This document shows, one piece after another, positions 28,801 through 43,800 of a stretch of DNA of 64,000 bases. The notes under the pieces were generated by a model. That model searched no databases. It was given only the letters and a program-made list of their open reading frames with translations, and was not told the DNA's origin. Position 1 is the first letter of the stretch, and every line of letters starts with the position of its first letter. Location: assembly GCA_026874595.1 (NCBI GenBank), contig CM049321.1:19748979-19812978 (forward strand), written 5' to 3'. The translations under genes and the position numbers were made by a program. The DNA comes from Sipunculus nudus. Its lineage: Eukaryota; Annelida; Sipuncula; Golfingiida; Sipunculidae.

Positions 28801-31800
28801 TTGTCGGACGTTTGCACACAAAAAAAACTGTGAAATGTCCCATTCTTGTTCAAATTTAGCTGTGATTGTGATAGCAGGGGAGAAATAGAATATATATATC
28901 AGAATTCTTTCACTAAAAGAAAGAGGAAGAAAAAGTGCTGCTAAAAAAAATTGGAAGAAAAGAATCATTGGTGTCATTTTCAGGAAATCTTCAAAAAAAA
29001 AGAAAGACCTTTTTTGGTAGCCCTGTTCCTCGATTTTATCATGTTCATACATGGGAGACTGTTCAAAAGTACAGGATGAAGAAGGAAATACATACAATTT
29101 CAGACATTTGTTTTTATTTTACAGGACCATAAATCAATTTGTTGCGTGTGATTTATACAACTGAGTAAGTTTCAGAAAATCAGCCCTGTTTTTTCCAGTT
29201 GCACTAACAGATATGGATAGCTGCATGATGCCGGTGGACTAAAGTTTGCCCACCCTGATATACAAACTGGAGACTGAACATGCTTTGTCTTACTATGTGA
29301 TTCTCCGTTGCATGTCCCAGGAGTCCACCAAACGTGATGATGGGCGTCAAACAGGCAAAGTACAAGAACACAAAGGAGGCTAAACACTGGATGTGCAGCG
29401 CATCTTTTATGTCGCTCAAGTAGAACGGTGCCTTCCTTTTCACATCATTTATCAAACCACCAAACATTCTGAAAAATCAGAATACAGGGGTCATTTTGAT
29501 TTGAAATTTTCACCTTTCCAACAGAAAAGCATTAATACAGGTTCACCTTTCGGCAAAATATTTACCTTTCCGCTGTTAAGATGCATCCTACCGTCTTACC
29601 AAACTTTCAGTCACACTTCACTCATTGTAAACCAGATTCTGCCACCGTACATGACATCTTACATGCATACTTGCATGCAAAAAGAACTAGATGTTTTCAA
29701 TAGTAACACTGTTATATCAGAAACACGAGTGTGCAGGAAAATATAAGAGATGAATTTTTACGTGTTGCCTGTCAGACACAGGCAGAAAGGCGACATTTTG
29801 AGCCCTGGATTATATAAAATACAATGAAATCAAGGCTGAATTCTAAATCAAGAGAAAAATGAAAATTTGGCAAAATTATGTAACAAATATTATATTATAT
29901 ATATCAGGTGGCTTATGGTAAGCCCAAACAAATTGTCTGACAAATATTAACACTTCGTTTTTATGATACTGCTATCTTGTGTTTTAATCTGCAACACATC
30001 AGGGCAAATATATCTCTTTTAACTTATACACATCAAGTTAATGTTTAAACTGAATTTTAAGGTCATTACATTTGGTACAGTTCTGAACATGTAGTACTTC
30101 TTACATATCTTGGAACTCTGTCCCTGTAAAATGGTTCATAATAATATTATCTGATATAAATAAGTGCATCACAGCACAATTACAGAAAACAAAATAGGCT
30201 GCATAAAAAATTATTGTTCATGGAAAAAAAATGCTTCTTACTTTTTTATCAAGTAGTATTTCCTAATCTTCAACCACACTGATAGTGAGCTGCCAGAATG
30301 AAGTAGCGTTATTTTTATGTAAAAATAGTCAAGCCACCATACAAGTCTGCAAGAAGCTAGTGTACTAAATACAGGATGTACTTAAAAGTCAAACAGAAAA
30401 TATGTGGAATTAATGGAAAATATGTCTCCAGGATAATATGAAGTGCTGCAAGGTAATTACTACCCACTATTCTTACATAGTGGTTATATGTTGCTTTTAC
30501 CTTTCGCTTAAACACTGCTTGCTTTACCAGAGTTTGCTGGGTTTCACCACCAGGCCCTGGCATAGGGCCAGGAATATAAGTGGGGTATCACTCTGCAGCA
30601 GCAGCAGAAAAGTGAAGCTGACGCTTGAGCTGATCACGTTAAAATCCAACATGGTCGGATCTGCACCAGCTCCCTCAGCAACAACAAAGTAAGAAAGAAT
30701 GAATCACATGGTTGGTCTGAGCTTGTAAGGCTTAAGTAGAAGATACTGATAAAATGAAGAAGCAATTGACATTGAGAATGGCACAGCATGCCAAGGGCAA
30801 AAGGATCCAAGACGCCTTCCTAGGTCAGCTCTAGACTGTCACATACCAGGTCCAAGAAGTGTAGTCGAATAAACAAGGAGAGCTACAGCAGCCACACCCA
30901 TCCTGAACAAAACGCCTGTACACCTCCTGCACTGGCATGCAGACAGCGCAGCTTTGCCTAGAACTCTTTATTGCGAATGTTAAACAAGTGATCATTTGTT
31001 TTCCTCATCAGCAGTGTATCACTTCGCATCCTGTCTTAACTTTGAACCTTCTGAGACTCTGCTCACATTGGTGCGATAACATTTTTGGCTCAAAGCCAGC
31101 TGCCTGGTGGCCAAACCCAGCAAAGCCTGATAAAGCAAGCAGTTGTTATGTGAAAGGAGATAGCAGCATATGACCACTTCATAAGGATTACCAGTTATTA
31201 TAAAGATGGAACAAGTCTAAATCCCTATGAACTGACCTTCCTGTTCGTACAAGCGTGGCATCCCCATGTTCCTCCTCCTCTTCCTCCTTCAAAGCAGAAC
31301 CGTTAGGTACGCCACCTAGTGTGCCACTCCCACCCCGGGGTAGCTGCCCACCGGTCTTTCTTGATGACTACAAAGGTCATAAGATCAACAAAATATTAAC
31401 CACTCCTGTATTAAGTGTAATTTGATGCTTTAGTCTCACTGAATTTGATATCTCACTAAACAACTATTAGACAGGTACAACAATAACTAAGATTCATTCA
31501 GGCCTGGACATCTGCAACTAGTACGAGGTTGTAAAAGAGAACTTACAGAGTCAACTATCAATGCTTGGTTTGCAGTTCCTTCAAAACAGAATGGCAGGCT
31601 GCCTCACTAAATTTTTCAAAAATATTTCCACCCCACAAAAAATAATAAAAAAAATTATGAAACAATGTAAATTGCTTTGAAATTGTTGTAAATTTAAGCT
31701 CAATTGTTGTACCTCTATAATTTTTGGAAGTGGAGAACTTAATTAAATGTTCTTCCATGCAAAACCTGGATATAAACACATGTACTTGATTGATGAGACC

Positions 31801-34800
31801 TCTCAGCATATATAAATATATTCAAGGCCTCCACGTTGGCCTTTTGATGGCACTTTCTATGAAATGAGGATGAACATAAGAATGATGTTATTATTTGAAA
31901 ATCTGGATTTCAGGTTTTTATGCACAGGGTCATGACCTGTCATTTTTACATTACAGCAAATGTCAGAGGTCCTATGAAGATATTACCATTTTGCCAGTCA
32001 TGCAGCTGTGGAGTTTGAACCGCTTTGCCTTAACAGTAATACTCTGCATTTACCCTGGTATGACAATTACAGAAATTACTTGGTGTGCCAACTAATCTAT
32101 TATATCAATGTTTGATTGTTTTCCTACATAATTTAATTGATTCCATTATTTTTCCATCATCGTTCATAAACGATGATGTATGCACATCCAAAGAAGTCTT
32201 ATTATCCCGATAAATCATTCTATTTCTGTCTGATATATAAGAAAGACTGGACACAAACAGTGAAAAGCATTCAAATTGATCCTTGTGCAACACATGAGTG
32301 ACAACAACCCAGCTGTTATTTTGACCTTTCAGCTTGATGTACAAGGGAAGACCGACTTTACTAGAACAATAGTTTAGCTAAAGTCCTACACAGTAGATTT
32401 AACACTTTTATAGATGGCAGGGCTTGACATTAATGGTTAACTGCTTGCCCGTGGCAAGTGAAAATAGTGATAGGGCAACTAAAAGTCACCTCCTACTTGC
32501 CCAGTCGGGCAAGTAGGTCCAACACAAACCTTCACCACAGGCCTGAAAAAGGATGTTTGAGTTCTTGAATACAATCAATGATTTTTGTAGGGCAAGTAAA
32601 ACTTTATGCAAGGCAAGTTAGATGTTGCAAGTTCTTTCAAAAGTAAATGTTGAGCCCTGGATGGAATGATGGACCATTGTTCGTTTTATCTTTCAAACAT
32701 CAAACATGATTTTGCATCCGATCCTTACCACCATAAACTACAATATTAGATACCCAATCCCCTATTTTCATGAAAATTAAAAGTCATTTTGGATGCAACT
32801 GGATTTTGGCAATTAACAGAATATACTTACCTGGGATGGAACGGACGGTGGAGGTTCAATTCTAATGGACGGATCCCACTCCCCAGGTGGCAGCACAGTC
32901 ACTTGGTCGAGGAACTCATCAATTCCAGCCAACAGATCCTCTCTGTTTTTAGCTTTGTATGCAACATCATGGAAAATCTGTATAATTAAATACCAAAATT
33001 ATACTGCTATTGTCCATTTATACATGCATATGCCTTGTATAAAAAAAGATTATACCAAAACATTGATAACACAAAAATGATACTTAACCATATTAATGTG
33101 TTTCTTTTTTATTATTTTGTAGAGTATAGAAAGCGAAATTTGTTTCCTCATAAGAAGTCCTGCTACTTTTGCAGGAACCAGTTTAGCTCCACTGCAGGCT
33201 AGAACTGCAAGGTGTAATACACAAACAAAAGCAGCCTTTGCATTCAATTCAATTATAATGTAATTACACAGGTTGTCAATCAAACATTTTCCTCCTACTA
33301 TGAACTATACTAAGATCCCTAAACTTTGATCTTAAGAGAGACTCAAGTTTACATACCAAATATTTTAGGAAATATAACTAAATATTCAAATCATGTATGT
33401 TAAAATCAACAAAGTTTAGAATCATATTCAGTAAAAATGTTGATAAAATGTAAAAATAAAATAAATATGAAAATGCACCTCATCAGACATAAGTGTAGCA
33501 ATGGAGCGTCCGATTTCGTGGTAACGCTCCTTGTGACCTTGGGGTCCTAGCAACAGGAAAATGAAACGTGTTGGCACTGGAACTTCTGTCAAGTCTCCCA
33601 GCATCTCTGCTTTGGTGAGACGCACAAACGCAATGATCGGGTTGCTAAGGAAGTCCACCTCGCCGACCAGGATGTTGGAGGCTTCTGCTCCCGGAGGAAG
33701 TTTCTTCATGAAATGTTGGTTCACCTGGAAATGACAAATATAGCAAAAGTAATTACACCTGTATATATAAAATACAGTAAATAAATGTAAGATATATAAT
33801 TATATTGACACAAAATACAAGATACTGGATATTTAATAACAGATGGACTACAAAAAGTGATCAGTGCCCTCTAATGACAAACTGTTCATTGCTAGCAATC
33901 CTTAGTCATCATGTATATCAGTCTTAAATGATCATATAAGTCATTTATTCTAACACAAATGAAATCTAAATAATGCAAGGTTAATATCTGAAATTTTTAG
34001 GTGACAGACTTTGCATGACATAGCAGGGCAAATTTTGGCTCTCTTGAGTGATCAGAAACGTCACATAAAATGTCAAGTGTCATGGTACTTGTCAAGTTGT
34101 ATAAAACCCAGATTGTTTTGCAAATGGTAAAAATTTAGAGATAACCACTGATAAATAAAGACAAATATTGGGATTAAAGCTGAAAACTTATCAATAATCA
34201 GCAAATTTTCTTAAAATATATTGTGAATAATTAGTTATAATGTTTGATAGTTGTCCGATATCAACATAACTGCTAACTTGAATATTATATTGTTGTGATA
34301 AACTATATCATATGTTACCATGATGAGTGTTGGAGGTCTTGATATCGATCTTAGCCTCAATCTTGGTAGCCGTGACAAACATGACTCAGTTAGGACCCCC
34401 TACTGAGTCGCGACACAAGCCAAATTTAGAACCGCCCTGCAAGTCCACGCCACGCTTTATAACCGTATCTCCGCATACAGTCAGCAGGCAGAAATCTCCC
34501 ATACATGCAGAACAATATACGAATATATTGGGTTATAACGGAATATTTCACACACATGGTAGGTGTCTTTGGAGAGATAAGAAACTTATGAAAATGTCTA
34601 GTGGGTTTATTTGAAGTGACATGATACTTGTAAGCAATGAGGCATTGTCAAAAATGATGAAAATATTTGCATCCTCATTAACTCGATCCTCAGATTTAGA
34701 TGTCCAGGCACTCTGGCAAGCCAGTAATCTGGCCATAATGTCAGAGGGCTGATCTGGCACTACAATCTTGGCCTCGAGGCCGTGTCTCAAGTTCTGCCTG

Positions 34801-37800
34801 CATCGGAATGGCTTGACCTCAGATATGATTTGGGCAGAGGCTGGCTCCAGGCAGCTACAGAAGTATTTTGTATACATCTGCTTGGAATGTAGTCCCCTTT
34901 CTTTCTGCTATAAAAATTTTGCAGCTTTGTTCATGAAACATAATTGAAACAGTAATGGTCTCATAAGCTACACCTCATACCAGAATTCAGACATTGAATC
35001 CTAATTGTATGGAGTCTGATTTGGTTTGCAGGTGACTTAGCCTTGGCCTCGGAGGGCCGTGACTCTGATTCAGCCTTGTCCTCTGAGGGGGTTGACTCAA
35101 CTACAACACTGACCAAGACTAGTGACAAACCTTGTGAGATGACGCCGTTTCAGAGAGAGTCCCACCACTTTCTGTGCGGAGCAGATCCTTGGATGATCCT
35201 GATCCTTTAAGCTGCCCTGGTTCCGTTCGACTTTTGGATAATCCATCATCTGAAAAAATGCAGCAGACATTAACACGGGCACATATTACATATGGTTCAA
35301 ATGGATCATTACATTCAAGTATGTTTTACATATTACCATAGTAAAAAATGTCTGGCTTAGAATCAAGATAATGATGTTACTTTAAAAATCATGTTCAATT
35401 TAATCAATATATGCTCTCGAAATTACTTGGATACTAACATGGTGAGTTGAAGTTAACACATTGATTTATTTGTTAAATAAGTAAATAATGGATAAACTTC
35501 CTTGCTTATTGTTGTTTTTATATGACAGATGTAGATCTGCTTTTCCTGGTAAAAATACAATGTCATTCTTTGGCAGCACAAATGAGTTCCTTTAATTACA
35601 AGTAAAACAGTAGTGAAAGCCTTTCTTTCTTATGAATGCCTAGGCATACGATTAAAAATCAGGACAAAAATTCAATCAAATATTAATATATGTAAGAAAG
35701 ATGTAAAAATATTACAGGTGTACCACTTTACAGGTATAGCATAAAACAAGGAGCAGGCTGGAGGGAGGGTTTTAACATTACCAATAAAATATACCTGTGT
35801 GCCTGCTGAAACTACAGAAGAACGATAACTTGTTTTCAAAAGAGAAATCTCATCAAGCCAAACTCTAGCAAGCAAATGCAAAAAGTAAACACATCCTTGC
35901 ATTCCGAAAATTTCACAGAGACAAGGTTCGAGTGGAGCCATGAAAACTGCTCGATATCTGAGGCAAGCATCACACATGTACAGATTTTTAAAAGTTTGTA
36001 ACCCCTGAAATAAGACCACTGCTAAAAAGTGTGGTGTTGTATGAGATTGCTTGTATGTGATCTGAGTGATCTGTTTCAGACTTTGCGGAAGTGGTCTTAG
36101 TTCAGAGGTGGCCTTAAAAAGAAGGTTGGTTACAAAGAGTGGTTTTAATCATTGAAATATTCATAAATGCATAAGTACATCTGTATTGTCTAAAAAAAGT
36201 TTATAACACAGCAAATGGGTCATATGGAACAAATAAATATGTGATAATTCACACATGTGCATATATATAGACAGTGCTTACTGTACATCCTACTATATAT
36301 GTGAGCTTTATAGTTCTACATGACTGTGAATGTGAAGTGAAAGTACAAATTAAATTTAATAATAACATATTAACACAGGTGCTTTCTTGAGTCAGAACAG
36401 TTTATATTGTTAATAATAATACTAAACAAGAGCAGGTTTACACTGAAGGGATCATTTAAATTAAATCAACTGAAAACTTCTTAAAAATCTATGTCATGTT
36501 ATTTTCCTTTTATTTGTATTCATATTTGTATCAGTTTCTGTTTTCTGAAGCAATCAATCCAACAGACTAATCTGAATTTTATTCAAATATGACTTGAAGA
36601 AAATTTGTATTGTATCATTAATACCTCAAATATTTTTTTATATATGCAACAACAAATCTATTATGTGGCATACCACATGAATGTCTCAAATAAAAATATA
36701 AAGTACACAATGTGAAAATATTAAATAAGATATCAAGAACCTATAGACACATCAAACTGATTTATAAGTATCTCATTCAGTTTATAAATGAAAATGTAGT
36801 AAAATTCATTTATGATAACATTTTAGATCTCATTTAATTGACTGGGAGTACAAGCATATGCACTATTTTGAAGAAATAATAAAGGCACTGATAATGACAG
36901 TAATAATAATATATTAATAATTACAACGCTAACAAACATCATTAGACTTGAAAAAACACTATAATACTGTAAAATGCCATGATGACAATGTAGAAACCAA
37001 ACCTTTTCACATCCAAAAAATGAATAAGATGAGAAAAACGACAAGAAAGCTTGGCAGCCATTTTCCCACACAGGCTAAAGATATATAACGTTTTTGGATA
37101 TACCAACACAGTGTACTGAATAATATGATAAAACATATTTATATACCGTGATTCATGACCACACTTATAATTATCAAATCATGTGAACACATCCAGGGCC
37201 ATGCACTGTCATTCCATGGTTTATGCAGTCTACAAATAATATTCATATAGTACTACAATACTATAGTCATCTGTCCCACACCTTATCCAATATTATATTG
37301 TTCTAGTTGGCATGTATTTCAGTATCTAATGGTGATAGAGCACTAAACACACTGTCATTGTTTAATTGATATATGCTAAATGTTCAATGATTATTTCAAG
37401 TTGACTATAATGGATATCTAAATTATCAAGAATAACATAATTCTATGATCATCTGGTTTTAACTGAATGGCAAATGATTTTGAAAATAATATATGAAGAA
37501 TATTCATCAAATTCCTGTAAAAAATAAAAAAAAAATCCAGAATAATAAAGCTTACATGCCAGCCAGTTCGTTTTCAGAGATGGAAAAGAAAACATTTTTT
37601 AAATATGGAAACTGATACATTAGATTGAGATATATATATGAAATTTTTATTTTACAATTCTGATTCTCAAATTACAATAATTAACTTACCAAACTGAAAC
37701 TTAATTGTTATATTTCATATTACAGGAATCAGGATTTAGCAATCCATGAATATGAAAGGCCCATTTTTTTCTTGGCATTTGGTATCGCATTGTTGAAGCA

Positions 37801-40800
37801 TATTGGTTAAAGTGTGGAACAGTGATATATTTTGACACGTGGGGTTTTAAAGCAAAGGTGAGCAATAAGTAAGACAGTTGTCATTTATACCCCACAGAAC
37901 ATGGGTATCCAGCTTCACAACTCCTTTCCCGCTCGAGCCTGACCCCAAAACATAACCAACAACTCTCATTAGCATACAATTTGCATAAATTTGCATAGAC
38001 TTTACATGTGATTTTCATTCTGACTGACACATCAGTACCAGTAATTTTTTGGTGTTTATTAATCAAAAACTATCTTCTGAAAACATTTGCATACCTTAAT
38101 CTCATTACCATACAATTTGCATAAATTTGCAGACTTACATGTGATTTTCATACTGAGTAATCAATGCAATTAGGTCATTATTACTCCTTTTGGGTACAAC
38201 AGAGTGCTATAAACCAAAAAGAGAACACATATGCATGGATTATTATGTTAATTACCATATAATTTACATAAAAATCTGATAACCTCCTGCTCAAAAATAT
38301 ATATTTGGTGCTTATCAAAGAAACCTGACATCATATAATATGAAGATTAGATCATAAACAAATTTTTCCCATAAATTAGAGTTAAACACATGTAAAGTCA
38401 GGGTTCAAACTGCAAGCATACTACAAAGACATTCACAACATTAAATGCATGTATAATTAAGTATATCAAGGAAAAACCTACACTGTACACAGACTGGAGG
38501 CTCATGAGAATTTTCCAGAGCTCATGTAACTTCCATATATTATATTATTAATGCACATTATGCAAATATAATATATTACAAATATGCTTAAATTTATATT
38601 TATGAAATAAAGATACATGACACATATCACAGGATATATGTATCATTAAATCTGGGGGATATTAGCATTCAACAAGAAAAGTTCATGAAGAGAATGGTGA
38701 CATGTAAAGGACAGCTGGAAATATTCTTTGAAAATGATTCAATTTTCATTTCCATAGGCTGATAAAAGTGATATACCAGTAACAAATTACCCCTATCCAT
38801 TCATTAACTGACTCATAAAATAAGGAGAAATTATAATGAAAACAGTAGCATTATGTAGGGCAACATTAACAAATTTCCAGCTTTGGCTTACATGTTCATA
38901 CCTTAGATGTATCCTCAGGTTACCTTATGCATAGAAACAGATTTTTTCTTCTGTTTCTTGTCTTTTCATTTTTGTACTGTCATTTAGCATATGCTAATGT
39001 TCATAAAATACCTTTATAGTCTGATGGTATTAGAGATAATGAGACAAAAAAGGTTGAAAATAATTACAACAATGACAAATGGTAAACATGAAGACATGGG
39101 TTTATACATAAGGGTAAATATGAAAGGGATAATTATCTGTTAAAAATGACTATATTTAGAAGATTATACTATGCCGAACTACAGAGGACCAAAACAGGAA
39201 GAAGAAAAAAAGTCTGTAAAAATTTGTTTTATATTATTATGTAAAGCTAGAAAAAATATTTGGGAAGCATTCAATATGAACTTTAAGCAACACAGCCAAC
39301 AGGTTTCTACTATGCACCATAAAAAGCCGACCAATCTAAAGTAAATAAGCAAATATCCAGTGGCCAGCACATTATATTTCTAATTATTTGCCGCAAAATT
39401 GCTGATAAATGCTCCTTTTATTCCAGGTCAGCTAAATATGCTTTGGAGCAATAAGACAAGTGACACTTAAAAAAGTTCAACCATATAAATGTCCCAATAA
39501 AGTTCTGGAACTACATGAAAACATGAAGCAAATAAACCAAGTTTGCTTAGGAAAACTGGCAGCAAAGTTTGAAAATCACTTAAATATACAAAACAGAAAT
39601 AAAATATAAGGCATCAAACAGATAGAATTGTGTACACAATGCAAGATCATCAGCTGGTTTAAGAGTAAGCTGAGACATCCATATGCTATGGCTGATGAGC
39701 TATTATTAATAGCATAAATGACTAAAAAGGGAAACACTAAGCTCTCAAGGTAAAGAAGATTGTCTGAACAACAAATGTTTGCTAATATATACATTCAGGT
39801 AATGTATGTATATGTATAAACATATATAGTTAAGCATACAACCATGCAGGGAAACTGAAACTGTCAGAATTTATCCGTTGGCCTGTCACTCTATATATGT
39901 CACCTGAAGAAATCTAGCATTTCATATTCAAATAACCCAGTCTGAAGAACTGAATGGATTTTTAATTTCTTTAAAAAAAAAACCTTTAGTAAAGTTAAGA
40001 CAAATATTCTTGTGGGCAAGACAATGGAATGTCATCAGTGGTTCTTACTGTATTGTCATAAACCCTTAGGGCCTCTGATATCCAGTTTTTGATTGGGTCT
40101 GGCAATAACATAGAATAACACAATGGTCCTGGGTTTAGGTACAACTGTGATGTTGATCTTCAAAAGTTCAATACCTTCATTGATGCCATGAAGATAATAT
40201 TTATCAGCAAACAGATACAGCATATTGCCAAATATCAATATAAACAAGTATTTTCTTAATACTCCATAGAGAGTTCACTTGAATTTTCAAGTAATTGTCT
40301 TCTGACAATAAGGTTTCATCTGAAGCTATTACTTAAGTAAGTCTAATTCAAATCCATGGGAAAGTGGAACACGATGTCTGAAGCTTAAATTAAGGCTGAA
40401 AGAAGGAAATGGAGATTTCTTTTCTGTTTCTATTGTAGTTACAAATGAACAGCTTTTACATGAGTTAATTAATTTTTACAGTTTCTCCTAAAGGTTTTAC
40501 TAAAATAAGTAGAATTTTACTGCATGGTAAAGCAGGAAAACTTTCACTGCTTTGCTGGTTAAAAATGAACTGCTTTTAAACAAATTAACCAATTTTTACA
40601 GTTTCTTTTTAAGGATATGTCCTAGACCTGCATGTGACAAGCTCTGCTGGAAAGCATGAGGATTAAAATAACCGTATCATAGAAATTTTAGATTTTTTTC
40701 AAGGGTCCTGGGTATCAGGTTTCCATACATAAATCCAGGAATAAGTTATAAATCATGACCGGAACAGACATGGGGCAACAGTGCATATCTCATGTTTCAC

Positions 40801-43800
40801 TTGGAGGTCAAATCTTTATTCCATACAGCTTTGGAACGTCAAAGGAGAAAAAAAAGTATTTTTTTTTTTTACAAAACAAATCCTTTTTCCTTAATTACTT
40901 AGTTGTCAAAGTTGATTAAGCCCATAATGATTAGGCTTCACATTTAAATCATATTATATCCTAAATTCCTTCTATATCCTTACACTAAATCTTCTGGAAA
41001 ATATCAAGATTAATCCACACGCAAAGTTAGACAATATATTGTTACAAAGGCAAATAGTTGAGGGGAAAAATCCTGGGCCGATCCGGGAGTCGAACCAAGG
41101 TCGGTGGCGCACAAGTCCGGCGAACCAACCGCTTCGCTAGCAAAGCAAGCTTCACTAGCAAAGCAAGTTTCACTAGGGAGACAGTGCGGTCCGCTTTTAT
41201 GTGCACCCCGTAACAATATACTTGAGGGTCTATTACATATACTTATTAAAGTTAGGAAAAAATATGACAGGTGACCTATATGAGAGTGACCAACATCTGG
41301 TTTTCTACTACAAACATCTACTACATCAAACCTGTCTACAGGAACAGGGGGACAGGAGCTGGGCTTACCATGGCCATGATGATGGTGGTGGTGGTGGTGA
41401 TTGGATCCATTGGCTGAGATCAGAATATTCAACATCATTTGCATATTTGCATAAATTATCATAATTTTTTTTAAACGTTTACTCTCCAAGGATCCAAACA
41501 GAGTCTGGCAGCTTGACGACCAGTAAAAGAAGGGAGTCTCTTCATTCCGTGTACAAATCTGACAATTTCCCATACACATAAAATACTATATCACACAAAT
41601 CCACACTCAAGCTGTTAATTCAAACTGTATCTTGTTTCTCAGAAAACTGCAAAATCACTTTGTCATGTAGAAACAAATGCACTAATCATATCCTTACCCT
41701 GAAAAAAAAAAGACAATGGAAACATGGATTTAGGATTGTAGATCCCGGTATGAAACTCTGAAACTTGTGGTTCTAAAACCATTCTTGAGTTCTATTTTTT
41801 TTTTTAAATCTGCCCATCTTATTAATAAACTATAGCTCTGCTTTTGGATCCACATGTTCTTTGACAATATTTGTGTGTGGATGGGGTACCTTGGAAACTG
41901 GTGTATTCTAAATGTATTGGCCTACCCACAGAGTAGCATCTAGAAGAAGAGCTCGGCAAATTATTTTTGGGAAATTTTGCAGTATATCGTATAAAAAGAA
42001 CACAACATTTAAACATCCTTAAACATTCTGACAAATTGTTGGTATTATCCAGCTAAAATGATATGAGGTACTATTTACTCTTTGTAACATCTTTCTAATC
42101 CATTTTCCTCTGTAAATCTTAATTTCATCTGTTTGCTTTCACAACCTGATTATATTTTTAAGCACATACATAACACATAATCTGTCCCTTGTTTCTTTTA
42201 ATTTTCTAGGCTTTGGCATATGTGTTCTTTGAATTTTATATAAGTATTTATGTATTACCTGTCAGTCAAAAAAATAAATTATAAACAATAATCATTTCTC
42301 AAGGACACATCAGATTGTTACCATTAAGCATTCTGTATAACAATATTTGAAATTCTGCTTTAAAGGTTCTGGTACGGTTTGAACCAGGACTACTAGCTAT
42401 ATACTGGTAGTTAATAACTTGCGCACCAGGCTATGTCTACCCCTGCCATCATTACTTTCTATTTCATGTTAAATCAAAGTGTTATAACTGACTACCTGTA
42501 AAAGTTTTAGTTTTCTAAATTTATATGGAGACAAAACTTGGCCAATTCACCCTCTAAACTGATGTTAACAAAGATATACATATCATTTTTATATATCTTA
42601 CATGAAATTTGTCCTATTTGTGTTTAATACTGAACTTTACTGGTCATTTCTTTTCCAGTAAGTAAATATAACAGTGTTCACACCATAAATGCTGCCAACA
42701 CTACTGAAACTGTCATGTTAACATATATCAAGGAATTATATTTTTTACCACATTTACTCTAAATTGATTACAAGTAATGCCTCTATTAGTTTTGCAGGTA
42801 AATTTTAGTACTGAAAGGTATTTCACAGAAAAATTCTAAGTGTAAGAAAATATTTATATTTAATGTATATATATATATAAACAATTTATGCAAATTATAT
42901 GTAAATGAAGCTGTGCATCACACAGGACTAAGCTATGGTGGCATAAAAGCGAGAGCTCGAACTAGTGTATGTACTGGCGTCGCCCTAAATGCAACTGGCT
43001 TTGAAGCTTTCAAATTCAAATATTGTCGCCCTAAATACAACAGGCTCTGAAGCTTTCAAATTCTAAAATGTCCATTCCCGCTCAAAACATATTTATATAC
43101 GTTACCGTGTCCAAATCTAGGAAAATGTAGGAGATGATGGTGGTGATGATGGTGGTGATGTAGACTATGTTGGTGTTGCTGACAAAGTCCATGCTCCAAA
43201 GCTAATAACATTTGTTTAACGGTTAATACACTGTATCATACAGTCACTGCTAATCACTCAGATATATCAAATTTCGACATAGCAAGTTAACTTCTTTATT
43301 TGTTATGCTTCAAATGCAGATGACTTTTAAGATTAAGATAGTTTTAAGCACAGGTGTTTTGAAATGATGAATACTAAATTTACATGAAATTATGTCTTTA
43401 TCACAAAATATTAATGCACCTTGTTAATGCATAAAAACTGCTCCAGTCCAGTAAGAAGAATCTTATTATCATTTGAATTATGAGAGGCCATTAAGTTTAT
43501 CCAACTACCTCTCAATTAGGAGGATAATACATATGTTACTTATCACTGAATTGTTAAGAAAATTGATTATTTAAGATAAAATGATACTAGGATATGATTT
43601 GAAATGTCAGTTAGTACATAAATTATCTACCGTAAAATCTCCACTTAAAACCGCGGTTTAATCAAGAAATTCAAAATCTTGAAATCAGGTTGATCTCCTG
43701 AAAGCACTGTGCGGTTTATACTAGAAGGGTTTCCTGAATATCTTCCTGACAGTCATCGTTTTTGGGCCGGCGAGTGAGCGATAATATTGCAACTTTCAAA

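Larger units (their letters stand above)
31368..32830 (-). other. Intron between exons 6 and 7
   Basis: It contains a dispersed repeat (31560-31760, related to 47270-47470), a perfect 10-bp-stem hairpin at 32155-32178 and a CAGGG-ended element (32418-32655). Confidence 0.6.

Noticed and set aside
28696-29097. 133-codon minus-strand ORF
   Set aside because: Low-complexity Phe-rich translation between exons 8 and 9, no domain and no splice logic; an AT-rich chance ORF.
34548-34877. 109-codon minus-strand ORF
   Set aside because: No recognised domain and no compatible phase with exons 4 or 5; kept only as part of an unexplained GC-rich block.
41010-41579. 189-codon minus-strand ORF containing the His run
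   Set aside because: It reads through the cassette B donor and the SINE in one frame. Splice signals and phase explain only 41369-41413 as coding.
42370-42440. Functional tRNA gene
   Set aside because: A and B boxes are present but paired acceptor and anticodon stems are not convincing; SINE relic preferred.
43139-43178. Exon A starting at the CAG just before the CAACACC stretch
   Set aside because: That acceptor (exon start 43178) gives a stop (TAG) in the phase set by exon 3; only the upstream TTAG acceptor (exon start 43201) keeps the frame open.
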